Source: CAVVSQ01 sp963848825
GTDB lineage: Bacteria; Planctomycetota; Planctomycetia; Gemmatales; Gemmataceae
Direction of reading: 5' to 3'
NCBI GenBank assembly: GCA_963848825.1
Contig: CAWKFA010000010.1
Location: 248,001-312,000, forward strand
DNA length: 64,000 nucleotides
Shown here: positions 40,401 through 48,407 of the stretch, in pieces
Position numbering within the stretch: the stretch's first letter is position 1
How the letters are laid out: each line of letters begins with the position of its first letter
Translations under genes and position numbers: made by a program
The notes under the pieces: model-generated
Seen by the model: only the letters and a program-made list of their open reading frames with translations
Told to the model about the DNA's origin: nothing
Databases searched by the model: none

Positions 40401-41406
40401 GCACCCCTTGGGCAGCACCGGCTTGATCTCCGCGACACTCGCACTGCAATATGATCCATCCACACTGAGCGTGGCGCCAACAGACATCACGCTGGGCTCG
40501 ATCCTCAGCGCGGGCAGTGGTTGGCAAATACAATCAGTCGTGGACCAGGTAAAGGGGCAAATCGGCATTCAGCTTTACAGTGCAGCGCCGATCACCGCCA
40601 CACAGGCCGGCAGTCTGGTGAATATCACCTTCCACGTTCAACCGGGCGCGATGGTCCCAGCTTCAGGCGTGCACCTTGTGAACGCCGCGGCCCCGAATGG
40701 TCAGTGGTTCGGTACTGTCTTGGCGGATGCCCAGGGCGGACTGATCCTTAGCCCAGGCGTGGATCTTGTGCTATTGCCGACCGGTTCAGAAAAAGTTTCC
40801 GCGACGGCCTCCACTACCTCGGAAAACACCGACCCGACTCGTCCAGCCAGCCGGCTGCAATTGATTGATGCTCTGGTCCAAAATGATCCGCATGAAACTG
40901 CCGACACGATCTTTCTCACGGCCGCCGAGGACGGGAAGCCTGACATCGTTCTCAGGGACGGATTGATGGCCGTGGAGGCCCGGCCCGTTGTTTCAGCGAG
41001 CGCTGTAGCCAGTGGATCGTTTGGTCTGCAGACGAATGCTGGCTTGCCATCGGGTGGCCTGGCGTTCCTTATTGGCAACCTCCCCCTGCTCAACTCTCTG
41101 CTCTATCGGAACAGCCCAGCGCAGCTGCTTACGTCAGAGTTATCACTGGTCCTGGCACGTAGCACGAGTAATCTTGAGGACCTGGGCATGTTTTTCGGCA
41201 ACGCGATCTGGGACACGATTCCTGAGTCAGATTGGTCAAACACCCCTGGCCAATCTCCGACGGTGGGCACTGATGCCTATACCTTCTCCGGACCGCCAGA
41301 TCAGAAAGCAATCGACCCGATGGATGCTTCGCACATCACCGCGCTGAACCACGCACTCGTCGACTGGGCCAACGACGTAGACGATTTCGGTGGTTATCCA
41401 AGATAA
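37282..41406 (+). CDS. Giant surface protein C, C-terminal piece (Calx-beta, MBG/YDG, cohesin, dockerin, cohesin)
   Basis: From about 37315 the frame continues the Calx-beta-like domain (TTVVFAVNLTPSSVVSTTIP). An MBG domain follows (ITWNNPAAIVYGTPLSANQL), three MBG/YDG repeats (37800-38610) and filamin/invasin-like Ig domains (38620-39240). Next comes a cohesin-like domain (39640-39950; VPNNDAAGIPITLYNAANVT), a dockerin type I pair (FGDVNGDGVINGLDTLSANR and GDVAGDLNVDAGSVSTLDA; 40090-40290) and a second cohesin-like domain (40330-40720). The last 200 residues are not recognised. Joined with its N-terminal piece the protein would have about 2400 residues. Cohesin and dockerin in one chain suggest self-assembly or display of partners on the surface (inference). 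Confidence 0.8.
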   Translation: MRWLTRPRLRRVATTVVFAVNLTPSSVVSTTIPFALGGTAVNGVNYNSVSASPLVIAAGQTTANITVHILDDGQVDSPNKTLVFTFGTPTNATLGAISTATLTILDSTPQITWNNPAAIVYGTPLSANQLNASAPVPGTFVYSPAAGTIMSAGQGQSMAVTFTPSDLANYDVVTTHVQINVSKAPLLVNGLVAQNKVYDGSTAGPLGTSNASITGILGSDNVSLVTTGATEIFSSKNVGTGKSVSVSGLSLAGAQASNYVPSVPSLTADITPAPLTITAAANTKTYDGTASSVTKPIASGLKGTDAVIGLAESYSDRNAGTGKTLNVQTGYTVVDGNNGANYSIATVTNTAGVINKANVTITATTSTKTYDVTTAALAIPTVTGLVGGDTIAGLAEVYNDPLAGSGKTLSVSAFTISDGNGGGNYAVTKVANNTGVILAGSFQKYIISVLGGNSVVAGQSFLFTVQAADSGGNPVSTYIGPANVSTNVSPADPLGNFPVAGALQVSNSGLGYFLGMLDTAGNYTLTVTAGGFTGTSAPLTVVAANAGYFTVSAPAGATTGVPVNVTVTAHDRFGNIASGYNGTVVLSSSDGASMGGPYAFTTTGANADAGVHSFAVTLVTAGNQTIKALDSSALPAVGVSNAITTRGLVVTSFSPQPDGFTATFSKPFVPGDLALFGAALNVPAAVVMTGAGVGPIHGSLLVDPSNQSVTFKATASYLNELNSLHGGSNSVVLPDTTYTVTLVSGTSSNAFLDALGAGLDGANNGGHANFTTSFSTHYQGQHTPVLGVPDFARGPDSNTPIEVPNNDAAGIPITLYNAANVTDVTFTLSYNAALINISGTVFGIGSDATDSAATLTLVSNTGGVATFHYTDANPQSATPTSPLVLGDIQAMVPSGLGAAALGLYQVKEQLHLGSIVINKGGITGAVAASGLHINAYFGDVNGDGVINGLDTLSANRVATGIASGFSAYAQLDPSVVGDVAGDLNVDAGSVSTLDAFVAQLHPAQIPAPPGVNVTSPTAADPTLSLVSANPQVVSINLDDPHPLGSTGLISATLALQYDPSTLSVAPTDITLGSILSAGSGWQIQSVVDQVKGQIGIQLYSAAPITATQAGSLVNITFHVQPGAMVPASGVHLVNAAAPNGQWFGTVLADAQGGLILSPGVDLVLLPTGSEKVSATASTTSENTDPTRPASRLQLIDALVQNDPHETADTIFLTAAEDGKPDIVLRDGLMAVEARPVVSASAVASGSFGLQTNAGLPSGGLAFLIGNLPLLNSLLYRNSPAQLLTSELSLVLARSTSNLEDLGMFFGNAIWDTIPESDWSNTPGQSPTVGTDAYTFSGPPDQKAIDPMDASHITALNHALVDWANDVDDFGGYPR

Positions 41407-41787
41407 TGTGCCGTTTTTTCGGTCTCGAGATAGCCTGGACGGTCGCATAAAAGTGGAAGTAGACCCAACCTTTGTAGGGCGGGTCAAGCGTACTCGCGCT
41501 GACCCACCGACGCGGCTCGCCCCATTCCACGGATTGCCAAGATTCGGCCATACCCACCACGGTGGCAAGTGCGGCTGACTTGAACATCACTTCGAGTCAA
41601 TTGTGACCTGACGAAGCTTGCCGTTGAAGCGACTGGCTTCCCCTGCCACGTAGTCCTCCATGGCTGGCGTGCCCGCGTCTGCGGTCTCGTCGGCAGAGAA
41701 GATAAATGGTAGAACAATCTCCAGCAGTTCGTGTTAACATTTCTAAATGAATAAACCGTTGACCACTCAAACTGGGGGATACCTGCC
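41407..41787. other. Intergenic region after giant gene C
   Basis: 381 bp. It holds a GGGCGGGTCAAGCG...CGCTGACCCACCG stretch that looks like a dispersed genomic repeat. On the minus strand there is an open stretch ending at 41592 (readable as PFIFSADETADAGTPAMEDY, then VAGEASRFNGKLRQVTIDSK) which may be the tail of a lost gene. I cannot assign it. Confidence 0.4.
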
Positions 41788-42693
41788 ATGCGAGGAAGCT
41801 TGCCGTGCTGGTTATTGGTGGGATGCTTGTGCTGGCCGGTGGCCGGACAAGTTCGGGCCGATCAAGCCGAGGACGAGGCGGCCATTCGCAAGTCGGTCGA
41901 GTCATATACCACGGCATTCAACAAGCGTGATGCCAAGGCGGTGGCCGCCCATTGGCTGCCGGAGGCTATTTACGTCGATCCGGATTCACGCAAACAATTT
42001 GTCGGCCGCGAAGCCATCCAACAACACTTCGCCGAGGAATTCGTGGAGATTAAGGGCAAGCTGGATGTGATCGTGGAGTCGATCCGGTTCATCTCGCCGC
42101 ATGTCGCCGTTGAACAAGGCCAGGCAAATTATCTGGAGCCGAAAAAGGAGCCGGTCAAAAGCCGCTATAGCGCGATCCACATCAAGCGCGATGGGAAATG
42201 GCTGCTGGATCGGGTGAGCGAAGAAGAGATTACCGCCGATTTGTCGCATTACGATAAGCTCAAGCAGCTGGAGTGGATGGTCGGCAGCTGGATCGACAAC
42301 GACGACGATGACGAGTCCACCGTCGAAATCACCTGCAAATGGGCGAAAAATCAAAACTTCCTGATACGTACTTATAGCCTCACGATTCGGGACCAAATCA
42401 GCGCCTCCGGCGTGCAGATAATCGGCTGGGACCCGTCCGCCAAGCAGATACGTTCATGGTCCTTCGATTCGAATGGCGGCTTTGGCGAGGCCGTCTGGCT
42501 CAAAAAGGGCAAGTCATGGCACATTCAAATGAAAGAAATCCTTCCCGACGGCCAGAAGGCATCGGCTGTCAACGTGCTGACCCTAATCGACAACGACAAC
42601 TTTACGTGGCAATCGATTGACCGCCAATCCGGCGGGGAATTGCTACCCAATATCGCAGAAGTACCAGTGATTCGCAAAATCGTGGCTGAGTAA
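41788..42693 (+). CDS. Exported SnoaL-like (SgcJ/EcaC type) protein
   Basis: 301 residues. GGGGA lies about nine bases before ATG. A signal peptide (LPCWLLVGCLCWPVAGQVRA) is followed by a cystatin-like SnoaL fold: AAIRKSVESYTTAFNKRDAK, VAAHWLPEAIYVDPDSRKQF, RYSAIHIKRDGKWLLDRVSE. A C-terminal domain of about 150 residues (LEWMVGSWIDNDDDDESTVE through LIDNDNFTWQSIDRQSGGEL) resembles the DUF1579/THAP4-like barrel often fused to it in planctomycetes. Substrate unknown. The next gene starts 27 bp downstream and is probably co-transcribed. Confidence 0.8.
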   Translation: MRGSLPCWLLVGCLCWPVAGQVRADQAEDEAAIRKSVESYTTAFNKRDAKAVAAHWLPEAIYVDPDSRKQFVGREAIQQHFAEEFVEIKGKLDVIVESIRFISPHVAVEQGQANYLEPKKEPVKSRYSAIHIKRDGKWLLDRVSEEEITADLSHYDKLKQLEWMVGSWIDNDDDDESTVEITCKWAKNQNFLIRTYSLTIRDQISASGVQIIGWDPSAKQIRSWSFDSNGGFGEAVWLKKGKSWHIQMKEILPDGQKASAVNVLTLIDNDNFTWQSIDRQSGGELLPNIAEVPVIRKIVAE

Positions 42694-42720
42694 CAACAAC
42701 AAAACTTAAAGGTGAAAATC

Positions 42721-44040
42721 ATGAAGCGATACATGTTTATTATTGCCATCGTATTGATCTGTTGTTTCGCTCTGACCGTGGTTCTCGAAGTGCTGGCGGG
42801 GCGCGGGGGGCGTGGAGGTGGCGGTGGGCGAGCCGGCGTAAGTGGTGGCGGTGGTGGTGGGCGTGTTGGCGGCGGCTCGATGGGCGGTGGCGGCCGTCCC
42901 AGTCCAGCAGTAGGTTCCGGATTGGGCGTGGGTGGCAGTCGCCCTCCGGTCGCGGCCGCGCGGCCCAGCGTGGGGTCCGGCGCAAAAATCGGCGGCGGGG
43001 GCGTTAACGTAGGCGGAGGCGGTGGACTCAAGGCAGGCGGGGGCGTCGGGCCAGCAGCTGGCGCACGCCCGAGCCAGGGTCAACTGGGGAATTTCCTCAA
43101 TGTCGGCGGTCCAGGTGGCGTGGGAGGCGCCGGCGGAGCCGTCGGTCGTCCGGGCGCCAGTGTCAGCCAGGGTGCGATCGGCGACTTCTTTAATGGTCCT
43201 GGCCCGGGCGGACCAGGCGGCGGCAAAATCGTCGCAGGCACTCCAGGTGTTGGTAAGCCCGGAATGGGCAAGGTCGGTGATGGCAAACTTGCAGGCGCCA
43301 AGATTGGCGACGGCAAGCTGGGTGCCAAGGCAGGCCAGCTTCCGGCCAACCGACCTGTTGCGAATGGTCGGCCCGAACGCATCGAAAATCGGCAGCAGTG
43401 GTCCCAAAACCGCCAGGACCGACGCCAGCAAATCAGCAATGATTTTCGGGACAACCATCCGCGCTTCGACTGGGCGGTCAATAATCCCCGTTGGGCCGCC
43501 TGGCGCATCAACCGGCCCTACCGCTGGGCGGCCGCAGCGGCCTTGACCGGATGGGTCGGCTTTGGCGGGGCGAGCTATTACGATTACGGCGAGAACATGT
43601 ACTACCAGGACGGCGCCGTCTACTCCGATGGCCAACAAGTCGCTACGGCCGAGCAGTACGCCGCGGCAGCGGAACAGATTGCCACGAGTGTTCCGACCGC
43701 CAAAGATCCCGAATGGCTGACGCTGGGCGTTTTCGCTCTGACCCAGGATGGCCAGGCATCCGGGCCGGCACCGACAATGTTTGTGCAGCTGAACGTGAGC
43801 AAAGAAGGCATCATTGGCGGCACGTTGCAAAATACGGCCACGGGCACCGCGCAGCCAATCGAGGGGATGGTTGACAAACAGAGCCAGCGCGCCGCCTGGA
43901 CGATCGCAGGTAAAACCCGGCCGATCATGGAGGCCGGCATCTTCAACCTGACAAAGGACACCGCCCCGGCGCTCCTACACTTTGCCGACGGCCAAACCCA
44001 ACAATGGTTGCTCGTGCGGCTGGACGAACCAAAGGAGTAA
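42721..44040 (+). CDS. Glycine-rich exported protein, planctomycete type
   Basis: I take ATG 42721 (MKRYMFIIAIVLICCFALTV) because AAAGG is at proper distance; GTG 42712 is in frame too. A signal anchor is followed by a low-complexity stretch of about 170 residues of Gly, with Arg, Val, Pro and Ala (GRGGRGGGGGRAG style). Next come a basic Asn/Gln/Arg segment (RQQWSQNRQDRRQQISNDFR), a conserved WAVNNPRWAAWRINRPYRWA block with a short hydrophobic turn, and the motif YYDYGENMYYQDGAVYSDGQ. A C-terminal beta domain ends in QQWLLVRLDEPKE. The block NPxWAxWxxxxPYRWA plus YYxYGxNxYY recurs in planctomycete cell-envelope proteins. Function unknown, possibly matrix or cell-wall associated. Confidence 0.75.
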   Translation: MKRYMFIIAIVLICCFALTVVLEVLAGRGGRGGGGGRAGVSGGGGGGRVGGGSMGGGGRPSPAVGSGLGVGGSRPPVAAARPSVGSGAKIGGGGVNVGGGGGLKAGGGVGPAAGARPSQGQLGNFLNVGGPGGVGGAGGAVGRPGASVSQGAIGDFFNGPGPGGPGGGKIVAGTPGVGKPGMGKVGDGKLAGAKIGDGKLGAKAGQLPANRPVANGRPERIENRQQWSQNRQDRRQQISNDFRDNHPRFDWAVNNPRWAAWRINRPYRWAAAAALTGWVGFGGASYYDYGENMYYQDGAVYSDGQQVATAEQYAAAAEQIATSVPTAKDPEWLTLGVFALTQDGQASGPAPTMFVQLNVSKEGIIGGTLQNTATGTAQPIEGMVDKQSQRAAWTIAGKTRPIMEAGIFNLTKDTAPALLHFADGQTQQWLLVRLDEPKE

Positions 44041-44077
44041 GCCAACCCTTGTCACGACAGGCGAGGAGTTCGACAGT

Positions 44078-44111
44078 TTCATCTGGGTCAAGGAGGCTTG
44101 GCCCAGATGAA
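44078..44111. terminator. Bidirectional intrinsic terminator
   Basis: The 10-bp stem TTCATCTGGG/CCCAGATGAA is extended by a T-G pair and CAAG/CTTG around a GAGG loop. It lies between two convergent genes; a T-rich run follows on the plus side (TTATTTCTTGG), inside the end of the minus gene. Confidence 0.75.
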
Positions 44112-44112
44112 C

Positions 44113-44910
44113 TTATTTCTTGGCGGCGTTCATGCTCTTTTGCAAATCAAGCAATGGTTGCTGGCTAACGGTAAGGAATCCTTCCTGCCCACGATCCAAA
44201 TCCCCAATAAGTTGGAAAACCCCCGCAAAAGCTAAGACCATTCCGAGCATGGCGGGCGAGCGTCGCGTCGCCGCCAGCCCGGCCTGGTAACCCACGGCAA
44301 CCATGCCGAGAAAAGCCAGAGCGAAAAGCCCAGCCCAAATAACGAGCGGGATTCGGTTGCGCCAGCCAACCTGGACGCGCTTGACATGAATGTCGATCGT
44401 TTCGTTCAGCGACTGGACAAAAAGGCTCATCATCGCCAGGTTGGAGTTTTTATTTTCCGATGCCTCGACGGCCCGCGACCAGAGCGATTCTTGCATTTCC
44501 TCCGACCGTGCCACGGCATCGCCAATTTTGGCTTCCGCAACGCCGCGCAAGCGTACCTCGACATACTCGCGCAGCAGTCTGGCTATCTCGGCCCGCTGCG
44601 GTTCCGGCAGCAGACGGGTACGCAGGTAGGTCGTCCTGATCGCGTTGGCTTCTTCGAGTACAACTAGGCGGCGTGCATCAAAACGCGTCGCCGCCATGCT
44701 GAAGGTGAAGGCGAGCATGAATGCCAACAGGCCGAGAATCGAGCCGACCATGGCGTTGACAGGGCTTTCTTTCTCCTCCGCAGCGTGCTTGTTCCTCCAC
44801 TTGCCGAGCCGGTAGCCGCCTTCCACGGCCACCCCCGAAAAAAAACATGTGGCCAGGAAAAGCAACCAAAGGGGCACGACGTCCAGCGGTTCGCTATTCA
44901 AGATAGTCAT
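44113..44910 (-). CDS. DUF4239-type membrane protein
   Basis: 265 residues. Helices: PLWLLFLATCFFSGVAVEGG (near residue 13), MVGSILGLLAFMLAFTFSMA (near 54), and a C-terminal pair (IPLVIWAGLFALAFLGMVAV; MLGMVLAFAGVFQLIGDLDR). Between them lies a long helical segment after FDARRLVVLEEANAIRTTYL, the hallmark of this bestrophin-like family. Possibly an anion channel by analogy, unproven. It is divergent from the sensor kinase at 45114 and ends at a shared terminator. Confidence 0.8.
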   Translation of the reverse strand: MTILNSEPLDVVPLWLLFLATCFFSGVAVEGGYRLGKWRNKHAAEEKESPVNAMVGSILGLLAFMLAFTFSMAATRFDARRLVVLEEANAIRTTYLRTRLLPEPQRAEIARLLREYVEVRLRGVAEAKIGDAVARSEEMQESLWSRAVEASENKNSNLAMMSLFVQSLNETIDIHVKRVQVGWRNRIPLVIWAGLFALAFLGMVAVGYQAGLAATRRSPAMLGMVLAFAGVFQLIGDLDRGQEGFLTVSQQPLLDLQKSMNAAKK

Positions 44911-45113
44911 TCCTTCCGGATCATTTCATGACGCGGCCGGCCGAGATTACTGCACCGTGGCCAGGCAACCTACCTCACGACTTGAAGTCCAATATGCTGA
45001 TACTACCATCGACTACCTCAGGAACAACTCCAATGACAACACCCCGATGACATCGGTGCTTACGAACGGGTGTAAAGTGATTATCGAGCGGCGCCAACGG
45101 TGGAAATCAGACG

Positions 45114-47374
45114 ATGAAAGATCTTCCTCAAGATGACAGTTCGCGATCCTCCATCGTGGCCTTGTCACGAACAGCGGTTGGCCGTGTCTCTGGAGGGATG
45201 GGCCGTTTGCTCCCCAGCGCGTCTTCCCTCCAGGCCACCGGACGCTTCCTTCGCCGGCAAGTCTGGGCCTGGCCGATTATCGCGGCCGTTCTATGCGGCG
45301 GAGCTGGCTGGTGGGTTTATCATTCAGTCGAAAACGCCATGCGCGACCAGCGTGCCACTGACCTGAACGTCATGGTGGATGCCAGCGTCACGGCCTTGCG
45401 CGTCTGGATGGGCGAACAAGGCATCAACGTCCAACTCTTTGCGGACGACGAACAACTCCGCCCCCTGGTGGCGGAATTGCTCCGTCTGTCCGACGGCACC
45501 CCCATGGCTGAACGGCAATTGTTGCAGGCCAGGGCCCAGGAGTTGTTGCGGCAGCGGTTGAAACGCCGGATCGAAGTTTGCGGCTATGTGGGCTATTTTG
45601 TGGTGGCCCCCAATGGCGTCGTCGTGGCCGCCGATCAGGATGCTCCCATCGGCAAGGCACTTAGCGGAAATCGCAGGCAGGTCTTCGACCAGGCAAGGGC
45701 CGGCAACTCATCTTTGTCCAAACCTCATCGCAGTCCGCTGTTGCTGGCGGACGAAAAGGGAGAATTACGGGCGAATTTGCCAAGCATGTTTGCAGCCGCG
45801 CCGCTTCGCGATGACGCGGGCCAACCGGTTGCTTCTCTGGGCGTGCGCATTCGTCCCGAGGACCAGTTCACCAAAATCTTGCAGGTCGTCCGTTTCGGCG
45901 AATCGGGTGAAACCTATGCGTTCGACCGAAACGGCCTGTTGCTGAGCCAGAGTCGCTTCGACGAGCAGCTGAAACAGATTGGCTTGCTCGCCGATCGGCC
46001 CGAGGAACGGTCGATTTTGACGGTGGAAGTTCGAGACCCCGGGGTGAACATGGACCTGGGAGAACGACCTACGATGCGGCGGGCCGAACAACCGCTCACG
46101 CGTCTGGCAGCGGCTGCGGTGCAGGGCAAAGCCGGCCATGACGCCGATGGCTATCGAGATTATCGTGGCTCTCCCAGTGTCGGCGCCTGGCGCTGGCTTG
46201 ACGATTACGACTTCGGCGTTGGCACCGAAGTCGATACGGCGGAAGCGTTCCGTCCCGTCTACATACTCCGCCGCGCATTCTGGGTACTCATGACTCTGCT
46301 GGTGCTCAGCGCGGTCGGCATCTTTGTGGCGATGCTTTATATCGCCCGCCAGCAACGGGTGTTACAAAAGGTCACTCTGCAGGCCAAGCAACTCGGGCAG
46401 TACGCGCTGGAAGAAAAACTCGGCGCCGGTGGCATGGGAACGGTCTACAAGGCGCGCCACGCAATGTTACGGCGGCCGACGGCGGTCAAGCTGCTCGACG
46501 TGGAAAAGATGTCGGACGCCGCCGTGGCGCGCTTTGAGCGCGAGGTGCAACTCACCAGTTCGTTGACCCATCCGAACACGGTAGCCGTGTACGATTATGG
46601 CCGCACCCCGGATGGCATCTTCTACTATGCGATGGAACACCTGGAAGGCATGAACCTGGACGACCTCATCAAGCGCCATGGTCCGCTGCCCGAAGCCCGT
46701 TTGATTTATATCCTCAGGCAAGCTTGCGGGCGCTGGCGGAAGCGCACGGGCGTGGTTTGATTCATCGCGACGTCAAACCCGCCAATATCTTCCTCACCTG
46801 CCGCGGCGGCATGCATGATTTCGTCAAAGTCCTCGACTTTGGGCTGGTCAAAGCGCTGGACGGCGGCGATCAAGCAAACCTCACCAACCCCAACGCCATT
46901 ACCGGCACGCCGCTCTATCTTTCTCCAGAAGGCGTGAACCAGCCGGACCAGGTTGATGCGCGCACGGACGTGTACGCCCTCGCCGCCGTCGGTTATTACT
47001 TGCTGACGGGAACGCCGGTCTTCACGGGGACCACGGTGATGGAGATCTGCATGAAGCATGTCAAGGCGGAACCAGAAGCTCCTTCGCTCCGCTTGGGCAA
47101 GCCCGTGTCCGCCGCCCTGGAGGCATTATTGCTTCAGAGCCTGGCGAAGTCCCCGTCTGATCGTCCGAAGGACGCGGCGGACCTGCTGCGCCAACTCGAT
47201 GCCTGCGCTATCGAGGGAACCTGGACAGCGGCGGATGCGGCCGCCTGGTGGGCCGATCGCGCCAAAAACGTCCAACCGACTGGTACCGAGACGGTTCAGG
47301 TCCCGCGCGACCAGGAGACGCGAGCCCCGGACACCACCATGGAGTTTCTCGGCAACAGCGAAAAAAAATCGTAG
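45114..47374 (+). CDS. Membrane sensor Ser/Thr kinase with Cache-like outer domain (one frame break)
   Basis: The first helix (WAWPIIAAVLCGGAGWWVYH) and the second (AFWVLMTLLVLSAVGIFVAM, near residue 390) enclose an outer domain of about 310 residues with dCache/PDC features (YFVVAPNGVVVAADQDAPIG, FGESGETYAFDRNGLLLSQS, WLDDYDFGVGTEVDTAEAF). Such domains bind small ligands. A kinase follows inside: LGAGGMGTVYKARH, TAVKLLDVEK. Near 46728 the frame breaks (ACGRWRKRTG*), and the next frame continues RALAEAHGRGLIHRDVKPAN, VLDFGLVKAL, TGTPLYLSPEGV and the C-lobe to TAG 47374. All catalytic motifs are present when joined. If the break is real, the product stops before the catalytic loop and is dead. 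Confidence 0.85.
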
Positions 47375-47594
47375 GAGGCCGAGCTTGAACTCGTTCTTGG
47401 TCATTTCAAATACATGCTTAATTTGCCCTTCCAAGAAACGCGACAAATTGCTCACCTCGACTTCGAGAACGATAAAGGCCGGGTAACGAATTCCGTTTGT
47501 CGGGGTTGTGCCGATTACCCCTCGTGGTGCCACAGCCATATGGAACTTTTCAGCTTGATACTCTTGCCCAGTCGCTCCGCCTTTACCTATGCTG

Positions 47595-47622
47595 GTTCCT
47601 ATTCATTTCTAAAAATAGGAAC
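47595..47622 (+). promoter_or_regulatory. Hairpin upstream of the glucosidase stub
   Basis: GTTCCTATT (47595-47603) pairs perfectly with AATAGGAAC (47614-47622), a 9-bp stem ending five bases before the start codon at 47628. It could mask initiation or be a remnant repeat. The rest of 47375-47594 shows no gene. Confidence 0.4.
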
Positions 47623-47627
47623 TGCCG

Positions 47628-48372
47628 ATGACCGCTGAACAAGGTCGACTTGACGAGGCACGGGAAAAGAAGGTTCCCTGGAAGAAATGGGGCCGTACCT
47701 TAGCGAGCGGCAGTGGGGCACGGTGCGCGAGGACTACAGCGAAGGCGGCGACGCCTGGAATTACTTCAGCCATGATCAAGCCCGCTCACACGCCTATCGC
47801 TGGGGCGAGGACGGCCTGGCCAGCATTTCCGACGACCAACAACGCCTTTGTTTCGCGCTGGCTCTGTGGAATGGCAAGGATGCGATTCTCAAGGAACGTC
47901 TGTTTGGACTCACCAACAGCGAAAGCAATCACGGCGAAGACGTCAAGGAATATTACTTCTACCTCGACAGCACGCCGACCCATTCCAAGTACCTCTCCAA
48001 GTATCCGCAAGCGGCTTCTACGACCGGCTGTTTGCGGTGCTCCGCCAGCCGGCGTTGCACGCTGGCCAATGGGACCTGCTTGAATGCACCCCCGGCTGGG
48101 AGGGCAACTGGACTCACGACTGCTTTTTGGTTTTCGCCTGGCATAGCTCCCAGGATCCATCTCTGCTGGTCTGCGTGAACTACGCCGCCAATCAAAGTCA
48201 ATGCCATGTACGGTTGCCCTTCGCGGATCTCGCGGGTAAGCAATGGCAACTGCAGGATCAACTTGGCACAGCCTGCTACGACTGGAATGGAAACGATTTG
48301 CAAGGCTCCGGGCTGTTCCTGGATATGGCTCCCTGGCAAACCTTCGTTTTCCGGGTAGTAAAAAGAAGTTGA
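47628..48372 (+). pseudogene. Chimeric remnant: glucosidase N-terminus joined to alpha-amylase C-terminus
   Basis: The start is MTAEQGRLDEAREKKVPWKK, with a frame break near 47685 leading to the GH63-like/MGH1 glucosidase N-terminus (PYLSERQWGTVREDYSEGGD, then RWGEDGLASISDDQQRLCFA and ERLFGLTNSESNHGEDVKEY). At about 48010, after STPTHSKYLSKYPQA, homology switches. The next frame reads FYDRLFAVLRQPALHAGQWD, then LLECTPGWEGNWTHDCFLVF and the end of a bacterial alpha-amylase (DLAGKQWQLQDQLG ... PWQTFVFRVVKRS). Both catalytic domains are missing. A deletion between two neighbouring glycogen/trehalose-type genes explains this best. Confidence 0.7.
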
Positions 48373-48407
48373 TTGCAACAGGGGTTTATTTACGTCCGGT
48401 GCAACGC

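Noticed and set aside
15941..41406. PEP-CTERM or LPXTG sorting signal on the giant proteins
   Set aside because: None of the three C-termini shows a motif-helix-basic tail; A and B end in RRLP after the protease-like domain and C ends after an acidic segment.
47126..47539. 137-codon minus-strand frame across the kinase end
   Set aside because: Mostly antisense to the kinase C-lobe; the unique part has no recognisable motif.
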